This document shows positions 44,217 to 52,725 of a DNA stretch of 64,000 bases, piece after piece (within the stretch, counting starts at the first letter, position 1; the number at the start of each line of letters is the position of its first letter). The notes under the pieces were generated by a model that saw only the letters and a list, made by a program, of their open reading frames with translations, was not told the DNA's origin and did no database searches. The position numbers and the translations under genes are program-made. Source of the DNA: Chryseotalea sanaruensis (GTDB lineage: Bacteria; Bacteroidota; Bacteroidia; Cytophagales; Cyclobacteriaceae); contig NZ_BHXQ01000003.1 of the NCBI RefSeq assembly GCF_003990915.1, positions 434,001-498,000 of the forward strand, written 5' to 3'.

Positions 44217-44840
44217 ATGCAAAAGAAAGTTTTATTCATTGGTTTTGTCTTAATGATGACAAGTACACTTCAACTCAAAGCACAATATACTGAAACAGAC
44301 AGTACCTACAAAAAGTGGTTCGTTGGTAGCACTATGTTTTTATTAGGTAATTTTGATAAGACAAATCCCCCTGGCTTCGCTCAACTCAATTTAGGTTATC
44401 GGATTACAGGAAAGGATGTAATTTCAATAGAATTAATAACTTGGAAATATGCCTGGCCTCTTGGTATCAACCCATTTTATAATAAGTCATATGGAAAACC
44501 TGGAGAGAAATTTCCTGGCTATATAAGAGAATATGGAATTGGCCTCTCGTATCAAAGGTATATTTGGAAAAGTCTTTACGTAGCAGTACATGCAACGCCC
44601 ATGTGGCAAACATTTAAGAATGAAAACGGTAATAAGGTGGGTGATGCTTTTATTATATTCAACACTTATCGAGTTGGCTATCATGTTAAACTCTTTAAGG
44701 ATAGGTTTTTTATTGAACCATCTCTTGGGGTTGCCGGTCGCGCTGTTCAAACGGAAATGCCCACCGGATTTAAAGAAAAAGATGACAAGTGGCCAAAATG
44801 GACGCCTGAACCAGGGCTACATATCGGATTTAATTTTTAA
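44217..44840 (+). CDS. Predicted outer-membrane protein, paralogue B
   Basis: This 207-residue protein has a signal peptide (MQKKVLFIGFVLMMTSTLQLKAQ) and a barrel-like body with YKKWFVGSTMFLLGNFDKTNPPGFAQLNLGYRITGKDVISIELITWKYAWPLGI. It ends GLHIGFNF, again with terminal Phe. It is clearly homologous to the product of 42476-43093, so the two arose by duplication. The upstream regions also share promoter sequence. Function unknown. Confidence 0.7.
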   Translation: MQKKVLFIGFVLMMTSTLQLKAQYTETDSTYKKWFVGSTMFLLGNFDKTNPPGFAQLNLGYRITGKDVISIELITWKYAWPLGINPFYNKSYGKPGEKFPGYIREYGIGLSYQRYIWKSLYVAVHATPMWQTFKNENGNKVGDAFIIFNTYRVGYHVKLFKDRFFIEPSLGVAGRAVQTEMPTGFKEKDDKWPKWTPEPGLHIGFNF

Positions 44841-44898
44841 CGCAGATCTGTTTCTATACCACTAAGTTTGAAAGAACCAAAATTTCAACTGTTAGACT

Positions 44899-44960
44899 AT
44901 CCATCAGACCACGTTACTGCGAAGTAAAAACCGTCTGACGGATTTTAGGTAAAGACACGC
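44899..44960. repeat. Dispersed palindromic repeat (CGTCTGACGGAT family), copy 2
   Basis: ATCCATCAGAC at 44899-44909 and GTCTGACGGAT at 44933-44943 form an inverted repeat with one mismatch. The right flank TTTTAGGTAAAGACACG is shared, in reverse orientation, with copy 1 near 17149-17175. Confidence 0.65.
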
Positions 44961-44989
44961 ACTAGTATAAAATTTCTCACTGATAATTT

Positions 44990-45418
44990 ATGAATACACA
45001 AAAAAAACAAAATGCGCTGGAAGACATCCAAGTCAATGTGAAACTGAAGCTTGCTGCGCTGTGGACGAGTTTGATGTTTCTCATTATCTATCTTGACTAT
45101 TTCGCTTTATACATGCCAAGTACTATAGACGATATTCTGAAAGGGAAGGTGTTCGTATTTGATATTACGCAAGGATTTCTTTTGGGAGCACTCGCCTTAG
45201 TGACAATTCCGGCACTGATGATCTTTCTTTCTGTTGCCCTGAAGGCTAAAGTAAATCGCTGGGCAAATATTATTATTGCTGCAGTGAATATACCCTTTAT
45301 ACTGTTTAATCTGGCAGGAGAAGCTTGGATGCACATGGTGTTTGGTGCTGTTCTGGAAGTTGTTATTCTTTGTCTAATTATCCGTTATGCATGGAAATGG
45401 CCTCGTATTGAAATATGA
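44990..45418 (+). CDS. DUF6326-family membrane protein
   Basis: The protein has 142 residues and four membrane segments. The pattern VKLKLAALWTSLMFLIIYLDYFALYMPSTIDDILKGK near the N-terminus, then TQGFLLGALALVTIPALMIFLSVAL and ANIIIAAVNIPFILFNL, fits the DUF6326 family. Function unknown. The 373-base stretch that follows (45419-45791) has no gene that I can support. Confidence 0.75.
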   Translation: MNTQKKQNALEDIQVNVKLKLAALWTSLMFLIIYLDYFALYMPSTIDDILKGKVFVFDITQGFLLGALALVTIPALMIFLSVALKAKVNRWANIIIAAVNIPFILFNLAGEAWMHMVFGAVLEVVILCLIIRYAWKWPRIEI

Positions 45419-45791
45419 AATGAGCTATAGCGAGGTGTAAGTCTCAACATACAAATTCAATATTATCTTTGACATAAAAATTATTAACAAGTTTTTATGT
45501 AAAGTTTGCTTTGATAATTTTCCTGCTTACTAGAGTTCTATTTCCTTTCTTTGCCCTTATTGGTATTGCGCGAGAGGATTGGCTTGTGGGGTCACCAACA
45601 AGTTGATTAAATAAATTACAAACTTTTATTAATTTTATACTCCATGAAAGAATGAGTTTTTTTCTCCAAGGAGCATAAGGAGTTTATAACCATTAACTGT
45701 TTGGATTGGTGAGCAATCCGCATTCACTACACACAACACCAACAAGGGCGAGGGATACTTCCCTCATTGACTAAAATTCAACTATTTTAAA

Positions 45792-46367
45792 ATGAAAAAG
45801 AAAAGTGCATACACTCACTATAACAATTTCAAAAGACATTTATTAATAGCATTGCTGTTTTTATGTTGCCTAACATTGTCTAATTGTGGCAAAAATAAAA
45901 GTGAATCAAACAATGAAACTGTAAATCCTTTTGGGAGTGAAGTAAGTAAAGGCAAAAGTCAAATATTACACCCATGTCATTGGACTTATACAGTCGAGCA
46001 AAATTCTCCTGATGAAGCAATACTTATAAGTACAGCGAAACTTGATTCAGGATGGCATTTGTATTCTCAGCACATCCCCAATAAGGGTCCCCGAATGGAA
46101 TTTGCTTATGATAGTTTGATTAACTATAAACTTGTAGGAATTACTGAAGAGGGTAAATCAATCAAAAAGTATGATCCTAATTTAGAAATGGAGATTCTCT
46201 ATTTTGAAAATGAAGCAATCTTCAGGCAAAAAGTAAAAGTAATGAGTACTGACGATTTCGCCATTAATGGTACCATCGACTATATGGTTTGTCTTGATGA
46301 CTTCCAATGCGTTAAATCCGATGAAGAATTTTCCTTTAACGTGAAAGGAAACCCTCAGGCAAAATAA
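45792..46367 (+). CDS. Lipoprotein with DsbD N-terminal-like domain
   Basis: A lipoprotein signal (LLIALLFLCCLTLSNC) precedes residues about 60-190 that resemble the periplasmic alpha domain of DsbD: HPCHWTYTVEQNSPDEAILISTAKLDSGWHLYSQHIPNKGP, and FAINGTIDYMVCLDDFQCVK with two cysteines separated by five residues, the position of the DsbD-alpha redox pair. In full DsbD this domain passes reducing power to DsbC and others. Here it stands alone, without the membrane or thioredoxin domains. Confidence 0.75.
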   Translation: MKKKSAYTHYNNFKRHLLIALLFLCCLTLSNCGKNKSESNNETVNPFGSEVSKGKSQILHPCHWTYTVEQNSPDEAILISTAKLDSGWHLYSQHIPNKGPRMEFAYDSLINYKLVGITEEGKSIKKYDPNLEMEILYFENEAIFRQKVKVMSTDDFAINGTIDYMVCLDDFQCVKSDEEFSFNVKGNPQAK

Positions 46368-46473
46368 GTGTTTGAAGTTCTACCTCGATTGATCTTGGTC
46401 AAACTCGCACTTTAGCTTCGTCTTAAAATAACATCCCCACCCTAAAACAAATCAATTTTAAAGCTTCAAAATA

Positions 46474-46520
46474 TTTGCGTAACCGAAAGGTTACAGGTAT
46501 CTTTGTAACCGTTCGGCTAC
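46474..46520 (+). promoter_or_regulatory. Promoter with two ArsR-type operators
   Basis: TTTG at 46474-46477 and TATCTTTG at 46498-46505 (spacing 20) form a full promoter. GTAACC-GAAA-GGTTAC at 46479-46494 lies in the spacer. A second copy GTAACC-GTTC-GGCTAC, with one mismatch, lies at 46505-46520 over the expected transcription start. The ATG of the ArsR gene follows at 46536. Confidence 0.75.
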
Positions 46521-46535
46521 TTAAAATATTAATAA

Positions 46536-46865
46536 ATGAGACGAGATGTGTTCCAGGCCATAGCAGATCCAACAAGGCGCGAAATAATAAATCTGCTAGC
46601 CACTGAAACCTTAAACCTGAATGCTGTAGCGGAAAAATTCCAAATAAGCAGGCCTGCTATTTCGAAACACATAAAAATTCTGACAGAATGTGGACTAATT
46701 AAAATCAGGACAATGGGAAGAGAACGCTATTGCGAAGCGCGATTAGAAACACTTGCAGAGGTCTCAGAATGGACCAACACTTATAGACGTTTTTGGACAA
46801 CTAAGTTAGATGCTCTTGAGTTGCATTTGAGTAATAATCGTAAACCGAAAAGAAAGAAAAAATGA
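46536..46865 (+). CDS. ArsR-family transcriptional regulator
   Basis: The 109-residue winged-helix protein reads IADPTRREIINLLATETLNLNAVAEKFQISRPAISKHIKILTECGLIKIRTMGRERYCEARLETLAEVSEW, the usual ArsR/SmtB pattern of members paired with AHSA1 proteins. No metal-binding cysteine motif (ELCVCDL) is present, so it is not a metal sensor of the classical type. The two palindromes directly upstream are its likely operators. The AHSA1 gene overlaps its stop by 4 bases (ATGA). Confidence 0.92.
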   Translation: MRRDVFQAIADPTRREIINLLATETLNLNAVAEKFQISRPAISKHIKILTECGLIKIRTMGRERYCEARLETLAEVSEWTNTYRRFWTTKLDALELHLSNNRKPKRKKK

Positions 46866-47737
46866 AGAATAATACCATCGTCTTAGAAAAAGTATTTGAC
46901 GTGCCTGCCACCCGTGTTTGGAAAGCACTAACGGACAGCAACGAAATGAAAGGCTGGTATTTTAACCTTCCCGGTTTTAAGGCAGAAATAGGTTATCAAT
47001 TCACATTTCTTGGCGGTCACGAGGAAGGAATTCAATACGTACACCTATGTGAAGTAACTGAGGTAATTCCTAATAAAAAACTTAGCTATAGTTGGAAGTA
47101 TGATGGGTATACAGGCATTTCATTTGTAACATTTGAACTTCTAGAACAAGGAAATAAAACATTGCTCAGGTTAACCCACAGCGGCATTGATACATTTCCC
47201 AATGAAAATCCAGATTTTGCACTGCATAATTTTGAAGAAGGTTGGAATGAAATCATAAATAATTCCTTAAACAATTATTTAAAGTCTGCAGATTTTAAAT
47301 ATGAAATACTGGTAGACGTTTCAAATGAGAAAGCGTTTGAATCTATTACAAATGAAATACCACTTTGGTGGACCGAAATGTTTGAAGGAATATCAAATAC
47401 ACTAGGTGAATCATTTACAGTTCGGTTCGGTTCTGCTGTTTTCAAAACAATGCGGATTGATGAGCTCGTTCCTCAAGAAAAAATTGTTTGGTTTGTAACA
47501 GACACATTAATTGATATTCCTGAATTGAAAAATAAGCGTGAATGGTTAAATACACGTATTGTCTGGGAGTTTAAAAAAGATAAGACAGCTACAATTATTC
47601 GAGTTACACATATTGGGTTAAGCTCGGCTATTGAATGTTATGAAATTTGCTCAACTGGTTGGAGACAGTTTTGTGACAGCTTAAAATCCTTCTTAGAGAA
47701 CGGTACCGGAATGCCATTTAAGGTAGATAGTAAGTAG
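46862..47737 (+). CDS. Tandem AHSA1/SRPBCC-domain protein
   Basis: The 291-residue protein contains two SRPBCC domains. The first (residues about 1-140) starts VLEKVFDVPATRVWKALTDSNEMKGWYF, and the second (about 145-290) starts YEILVDVSNEKAFESITNEIPLWWTEMF and ends GWRQFCDSLKSFLENG. AHSA1 single-domain proteins paired with ArsR are common; the duplication in one polypeptide is less usual. Ligand unknown. Translationally coupled to the ArsR gene. Confidence 0.85.
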   Translation: MKNNTIVLEKVFDVPATRVWKALTDSNEMKGWYFNLPGFKAEIGYQFTFLGGHEEGIQYVHLCEVTEVIPNKKLSYSWKYDGYTGISFVTFELLEQGNKTLLRLTHSGIDTFPNENPDFALHNFEEGWNEIINNSLNNYLKSADFKYEILVDVSNEKAFESITNEIPLWWTEMFEGISNTLGESFTVRFGSAVFKTMRIDELVPQEKIVWFVTDTLIDIPELKNKREWLNTRIVWEFKKDKTATIIRVTHIGLSSAIECYEICSTGWRQFCDSLKSFLENGTGMPFKVDSK

Positions 47738-47901
47738 ATCGATCGAAGGAATCAAAATATATGCAGTTCAAAAGTTGCTACTGGTTACCTCCCAAGGTTA
47801 GCGGAGCGTAGTAGAAATATTTCAAAAAACTGATGAGAATCATTTTTTACGAATCTTGTTAGCAATACATTTAGAATAGTTATTTGATTCCCATCAAAAG
47901 G

Positions 47902-48372
47902 ATGAAAAAGCTTTTCAAAATATCAAGAATCTTATCTATTTGTCTTCTTCTCTTAACAGGCATAAACGGTATAATTGCGGGGATCTTATTCATAGTAGAC
48001 CCCACAGGAAAAAAAATGGGAATGTCTACATCCTATTTATCAAATTCTCCCTTCCTGAATTATTTGATTCCTGGAATAACGTTGCTTATAGTAAATGGTC
48101 TAATGAATGTGATTGTTGCCATCCTGACCATAAGAAAGCGCAAATATTATGCGAGCCTAATTATAGTACAAGGATTACTACTTTCTGGTTGGATAATAAT
48201 TCAAGTAATTTTAGTAAGAGACTTTAATGGTCTTCATTTTTCAATGCTCTCCATCAGTGTAGCATTAATAACTTTGGGAGTGATTCTAAGAGGTGCATTT
48301 AAATCACTAGACCATAATTCAAATCTTCATGCAAACTCAAATTTCTACATACACAAAACACAAGATAAGTGA
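47902..48372 (+). CDS. Hypothetical membrane protein
   Basis: I choose the ATG at 47902 (156 residues, MKKLFKISRILSICLLLLTG); the frame is open from a TTG at 47884, but AAAAGG before the ATG is a likely ribosome-binding site. Four hydrophobic segments are visible, with the loop FIVDPTGKKMGMSTSYLSNSPFLNYLIPG. No family recognised. It overlaps the following DUF6544 gene by 4 bases (GTGA), so the two are coupled. Confidence 0.7.
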   Translation: MKKLFKISRILSICLLLLTGINGIIAGILFIVDPTGKKMGMSTSYLSNSPFLNYLIPGITLLIVNGLMNVIVAILTIRKRKYYASLIIVQGLLLSGWIIIQVILVRDFNGLHFSMLSISVALITLGVILRGAFKSLDHNSNLHANSNFYIHKTQDK

Positions 48373-49463
48373 GAATAGTATTTATAATAGTCTTAACACT
48401 CCATGGCCTCATTCATTTGATGGGTTTTGCAAATGCATTTCGATATGTTGAAATAAAACAGTTAACCATCGCCATTTCAAAACCAGTTGGCATAATATGG
48501 TTAATAGCCACTTTGTTGTTTGTTACTTCTGCAACATTGTTCATGCTAAAAAAAGAATATTGGACCATTTTCTCCATTACAGCAGTTGTAATTTCGCAAA
48601 TTGTAATCATACTATCCTGGAACGATGCAAAGTTTGGAACAATTGCAAATGTGATCATTCTAATTACATCCATTGTTGGATATGGTACCTGGCGTTATTC
48701 TAACAAATATCAGCATGACGTTAAAAATAATTTGCAGCAGAAAGCGCATTTTCAAAATTCACTACTCACCGAAATGGATATTCAGCATTTGCCAGAGCCG
48801 GTGAGAAAATACATTCGTTATACTGGTTCTATCGGTAAACCAAAAGTAAATAATTTCAAAGTTGAGTTTACTGGAAAAATTAGGAAAAATGAACAAACAG
48901 AATGGATGCCTTTTACTTCTGAGCAGTATAACTTTATGGAGATACCCACGCGTTTGTTTTTCATGAAAGCCGTCATGAAGCGCCTTCCTATAGCGGGTTA
49001 TCATCTCTATAAAAACGGAGATGCCTACATGGACATACGTCTGCTCTCTCTTTTTAAAGTTCAGTATAAAGATGGTGTTGAAATGGACATAGCGGAAACA
49101 GTCACTTTTTTTAATGACATGTGTTGCATGGCGCCCGCAACCTTGATTGATGAGCGAATATCGTGGCAAGTAATGGACGAAAATATGGTTAAAGCAGCCT
49201 TTACTAATAATGGAATTACCATTACTGCATTTCTATTCTTTAATGAAGCTGGGGAACTAATCAACTTTAAATCTGACGATAGATACAACACTGACGCTGG
49301 AAAGAAATTACCATGGTCGACACCACTAGGGAGATATAGAGAAATGAATGGCTACAAATTAGCTGGATATGCGGAAACTATTTATACCTATCCAGATAGA
49401 GACTTGTGCTATGGAACTTTTGAAGTCTCATCCGTAAAATACAACTGTACGGATAAAAAATAA
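48369..49463 (+). CDS. DUF6544-family protein
   Basis: The protein has 364 residues and starts at GTG 48369. Four membrane segments (residues 1-105) are followed by a soluble domain with LPEPVRKYIRYTGSIGKPKVNNFKVEFTGKIR, MEIPTRLFFMKAVMKRLPIAGYHLYKNGDAYMDIRLLSLF and LPWSTPLGRYREMNGYKLAGYAETIYTYPDRDLCYGTFEVSSVKYN. This layout is the DUF6544 pattern. The function is unknown. It overlaps the preceding membrane-protein gene. Confidence 0.8.
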   Translation: MRIVFIIVLTLHGLIHLMGFANAFRYVEIKQLTIAISKPVGIIWLIATLLFVTSATLFMLKKEYWTIFSITAVVISQIVIILSWNDAKFGTIANVIILITSIVGYGTWRYSNKYQHDVKNNLQQKAHFQNSLLTEMDIQHLPEPVRKYIRYTGSIGKPKVNNFKVEFTGKIRKNEQTEWMPFTSEQYNFMEIPTRLFFMKAVMKRLPIAGYHLYKNGDAYMDIRLLSLFKVQYKDGVEMDIAETVTFFNDMCCMAPATLIDERISWQVMDENMVKAAFTNNGITITAFLFFNEAGELINFKSDDRYNTDAGKKLPWSTPLGRYREMNGYKLAGYAETIYTYPDRDLCYGTFEVSSVKYNCTDKK

Positions 49464-49613
49464 TTTGAAGTTGCAAACAAGCGATTGTAATAAGCTTACC
49501 AAAATTTCAGGTGATTCTTATTAAAAAGAAAAGTGCAGTGCTTATCATTTTGGAATTTTATGGTACATTAGTTCAATAGAAAAAATCCTAACTCTAAACT
49601 GATCTCCAATTAT

Positions 49614-49961
49614 ATGAAAAAGACCTTACTTCTATTTGCACTATTGCTTTTATTAAGTCCTGTCGTGAGTTTTGCACAGGATGAAGTAGGAATATTTGAC
49701 CGAGTAAAGACCTATAGTCACAGTTCACAGCAGCCTACGTTTGTTTTAAAAGTAGACGATAAAACGCTTGTTTTCAATAACGAGAAAAAGAAGGAGATAA
49801 GTTTTGAAAAAATTGACCCTAATACCATCAAGGAAATTCAGGTTCTCAAAGGAGTAGATGCACTTGCATATGGAGAAAGTACTTATGGTGTAGTTGTTAT
49901 CACTTTCAAAGATTTTGAAAAGCTTTCACCATCATTAAAGAAGAAATTCGAAGCACTTTAA
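49614..49961 (+). CDS. Secreted protein with stand-alone TonB-plug-like motif
   Basis: The 115-residue protein has a signal peptide (MKKTLLLFALLLLLSPVVSFAQ). The body ends in IDPNTIKEIQVLKGVDALAYGESTYGVVVITFK, which closely follows the SusC plug signature (I..I.VLKg..A.alYG....nGVi.itTK). The remaining part of a TonB-dependent receptor (barrel, TonB box) is absent. The protein might be an independent small periplasmic or outer-membrane domain. A helical tail follows the motif (FKDFEKLSPSLKKKFEAL). Confidence 0.7.
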   Translation: MKKTLLLFALLLLLSPVVSFAQDEVGIFDRVKTYSHSSQQPTFVLKVDDKTLVFNNEKKKEISFEKIDPNTIKEIQVLKGVDALAYGESTYGVVVITFKDFEKLSPSLKKKFEAL

Positions 49962-49994
49962 ATTCGCAGTTCTTTTAATAATACCAAGCAAGCC

Positions 49995-50585
49995 ATGGAA
50001 TCGTATGATGGCACTCCTGCCTTTTATGCCAAAAATCAAAAGACCTGGCGGGATTGGTTACGTAAAAATCACTTAACTAAAAAATCAGTTTGGCTTATCA
50101 TCTATAAAAAAAGCAGTGCCACAAAAAGCGTCTACTACCCTGAAGCGGTAGATGAAGCGCTCTGCTTTGGCTGGATAGACAGTAAGCCAAACAAAAGAGA
50201 CGATGAAAGCTATTACCAGTTCTTTTCGAAGAGAAGTCCTAAAAGCAACTGGAGTAAAGTAAACAAACTCAAAGTAGAAAAACTGATTGCCCAAGACCTG
50301 ATAACTGAAGCGGGCTATGCAGCCATAGCTATCGCCAAACAAAATGGTACCTGGGAAGCGTTAGACAAAGTCGATCAACTTATTATACCAGATGATCTTC
50401 AGGTATTGTTTGATAAAAACACCAAAGCTCATACTTATTGGCAGCAATTCTCTCCATCCTCAAGACGCGGTATTCTAGATTGGATATACAACGCCAAAAG
50501 ACCAGAGACACGCTTGAAGAGAGTTGAAGAAACTGTGAGACTCGCTGCTAAAAACGAAAAAGCAAATCAGTATGTTCCGAAGTAA
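49995..50585 (+). CDS. YdeI/OmpD-associated family protein
   Basis: The 196-residue protein reads FYAKNQKTWRDWLRKNHLTKKSVWLIIYKKSSATKSVYYPEAVDEALCFGWIDSKPNKRDDESYYQFFSKRSPKSNWSKVNKLKVEKLI, the standard YdeI pattern. The C-terminal part (SPSSRRGILDWIYNAKRPETRLKRVEETVRLAAKNEK) is the OmdA-like tail. Homologues were linked to bacteriocin protection and resistance phenotypes; the molecular function is unknown. It is convergent with the amidohydrolase gene, with an AT heptamer repeat between. Confidence 0.87.
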   Translation: MESYDGTPAFYAKNQKTWRDWLRKNHLTKKSVWLIIYKKSSATKSVYYPEAVDEALCFGWIDSKPNKRDDESYYQFFSKRSPKSNWSKVNKLKVEKLIAQDLITEAGYAAIAIAKQNGTWEALDKVDQLIIPDDLQVLFDKNTKAHTYWQQFSPSSRRGILDWIYNAKRPETRLKRVEETVRLAAKNEKANQYVPK

Positions 50586-50621
50586 TTTCAAATTTCAAAT
50601 TTCAAATTTCAAATTTGAAAT
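50584..50621. repeat. AT-rich heptamer repeat (AAATTTC x4, then inverted)
   Basis: Four AAATTTC units run in direct order and then invert to AAATTTG, so the array can form a hairpin. It overlaps the stop codon end of the YdeI gene and may act as a terminator between the convergent genes. Confidence 0.65.
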
Positions 50622-50647
50622 CTAAAATATTACGTCTAACGTCTGAT

Positions 50648-52354
50648 TCATTCTTTTCTATAAACAACTTTCCCATCAACAACCGTCATGGCTACTTCTG
50701 CCTCTAGAATTTCTTTTTCACTTACTTTCATAATGTCTTTCGTAAAAACAGTGAAGTCAGCCAGCTTCCCTACTTCAATTGATCCTTTTACTTTTTCTGC
50801 AAATTCACCAAAAGCTGCGCCCACAGTGTAAGAGCGTAAAGCCTGCTCTCTCGTCATTTTTTCTTCTGGTTCATAACCACCTGCAGGTTCACCTTTCAAC
50901 GTCATGCGACTTACAGATGCGTAGAAAGATGGAATCGGTGTTAAAGGTTCTACCGGTGCATCCGTGCCGTTAACAATTACCGCTCCTGACTTCAATAGTG
51001 TTTGCCACATGTAAGCACCTTCTTTAATGCGCTTCTCTCCTAGCCTGTCAATAGCCCAAGGTCTGTCGCTGCTCATGTGTATGGCTTGCATAGCCGGTAT
51101 TACACCTAACTTAGCAAAGCGCCCAATATCATTGGGATGCAAATGCTGTGCATGCTCAATTCTAAAACGATGGTTTGTTGCTTTTTCTGGATTTTCAGTA
51201 AAGGCTTGCTCATAACGATTTAGTATTTCCTGATTGGCCCTGTCGCCAATGGCATGAGCACATACCTGAAAGCCTGCAGCTAATGCTTTGCGTGAAATTT
51301 TTAACACGGTGTCCATGGAGTATGTGGCCATACCTGAGAAATCAGGACGATCTGTGTAAGGTTCTAATAACCATGCACCACGTGACCCTAAGGCGCCATC
51401 GCAGTTTAATTTAACAGAACGCACATTTAAAAAGTAAGTGCTATCTACAATCGGGCCTTTTTCAAAAAGTTCGTAAACATAATCAAGATCCCAACCTGTT
51501 AGCATTGGGTATAAGCGTACTCCCAATTTTCCTTCTTGCTGAAAGCTCTGAAACAAGGCTATGTTTTCGCGACTAGCACCTGCATCATGAAAGCTGGTGA
51601 TACCATTGCGCCAACATGCTTTAATGGCGAGTTCCAACGCTTGTCTATCGGTTTCTGTAGTATTCTCTGGAATCTTAGACGCCACAAGTGTCATGGCGCG
51701 TTCATTAAAAATCCCGGTAGGGTTGCCTAATTCATCTTTTATAATTTCACCACCATCTTCTGAGGTCTGGCTCAATGCTTCTTTCGATAATTGATTAACG
51801 CCTGCCAACTCCATAGCTTTTTCGTTGGCAATAGCAGCATGCCCACTGGCATGACGCAGAAACACGGGGTTATTCGGAGAAGCCTCGCTAAGCAACTGAT
51901 GTGTCTGGAAACCTTTTACCATTTTATCCGGCTTCACATCCCACTTATCCTGGTGCCAGCCTCTTCCTAAAATCCACTGACCCGGTTGTGCTTTGGCTAC
52001 GGCCTCCTTCACTTTCTCCACCATCTCTTCATAACTTTTCACATTCATTAAGTCGAGGTTAAGTTCGTTATAACCAACACCCATGATGTGACCATGACCT
52101 TCAATAAAACCGGGTGTCATTATTTTACCTTCCAGGTTTATTACTTCAGTCTTTTCACCAATGTATTTTTCGATATCAGCGAATGATCCTACCGCTATTA
52201 TTTTATTGCCTTTTACTGCTACTGCTTCAACTGTACTGTTATTGGCATCAGCGGTGTAAATGGTACCGCCTTTAACGACTAAATCTGCCGTTTCCTGATT
52301 AGAACAAGCGAATGAAAGCATCGCGAGTATGAATACATAAATGTAATTGCGCAT
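50648..52354 (-). CDS. Amidohydrolase family lipoprotein (YtcJ-like)
   Basis: A lipoprotein signal (YIYVFILAMLSFACSNQ) precedes a 568-residue metal-dependent amidohydrolase. The metal motif appears as PGFIEGHGHIMGVG; CAHAIGDRAN and RIEHAQHLHPNDI supply further ligands, and VNGTDAPVEPLTP the conserved Asp. This is the YtcJ pattern (exoenzyme-regulatory-type amidohydrolase). The substrate is unknown. Lipid anchoring suggests it acts in the periplasm or outer membrane. The following stretch 52355-52725 (before the sulfatase) holds one promoter and no gene. Confidence 0.9.
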   Translation of the reverse strand: MRNYIYVFILAMLSFACSNQETADLVVKGGTIYTADANNSTVEAVAVKGNKIIAVGSFADIEKYIGEKTEVINLEGKIMTPGFIEGHGHIMGVGYNELNLDLMNVKSYEEMVEKVKEAVAKAQPGQWILGRGWHQDKWDVKPDKMVKGFQTHQLLSEASPNNPVFLRHASGHAAIANEKAMELAGVNQLSKEALSQTSEDGGEIIKDELGNPTGIFNERAMTLVASKIPENTTETDRQALELAIKACWRNGITSFHDAGASRENIALFQSFQQEGKLGVRLYPMLTGWDLDYVYELFEKGPIVDSTYFLNVRSVKLNCDGALGSRGAWLLEPYTDRPDFSGMATYSMDTVLKISRKALAAGFQVCAHAIGDRANQEILNRYEQAFTENPEKATNHRFRIEHAQHLHPNDIGRFAKLGVIPAMQAIHMSSDRPWAIDRLGEKRIKEGAYMWQTLLKSGAVIVNGTDAPVEPLTPIPSFYASVSRMTLKGEPAGGYEPEEKMTREQALRSYTVGAAFGEFAEKVKGSIEVGKLADFTVFTKDIMKVSEKEILEAEVAMTVVDGKVVYRKE

Positions 52355-52701
52355 AGGGTTTTAAGCTTAGACTGTAATGTTAAGGATATTTTTTAAAAAA
52401 TGATCTGAGTATTCCGTGGTTGCCGATAAGATGATTTGTGCGGTAGCGATTTTGATGTGTTGATTGGTTGATTCTGTGATGTGCTAATGGTTAAAAAACC
52501 ATCCCCTAAAAATCCTACAGATCGTATCGTCCCCTAACGGGAGAAGATACTTGAAAAGAGGTGTCTGAGAGCGAAAACTCAGTTATTGTCATTCACTCGA
52601 ATGATTTAAAATAAATTCATTCATTGATGCATGGTTAAATTTCACCTAGTTTTCTGGTTTTACAAATGCGTATTTATGGTACTAAACGTATCCTAAAACT
52701 G

Positions 52702-52709
52702 TATCTTTG
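52702..52709 (+). promoter_or_regulatory. -7 element before the LTA-synthase-like gene
   Basis: TATCTTTG is a perfect TAnnTTTG match. It lies 16 bases before the ATG at 52726, so transcription would start downstream of the alternative ATG at 52666. This supports 52726 as the start. Confidence 0.6.
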
Positions 52710-52725
52710 CGTTTTTAACCAATCT

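Noticed and set aside
52666..52725. Earlier ATG for the LTA-synthase-like gene
   Set aside because: The -7 promoter element lies within this stretch, so the transcript starts after that ATG.
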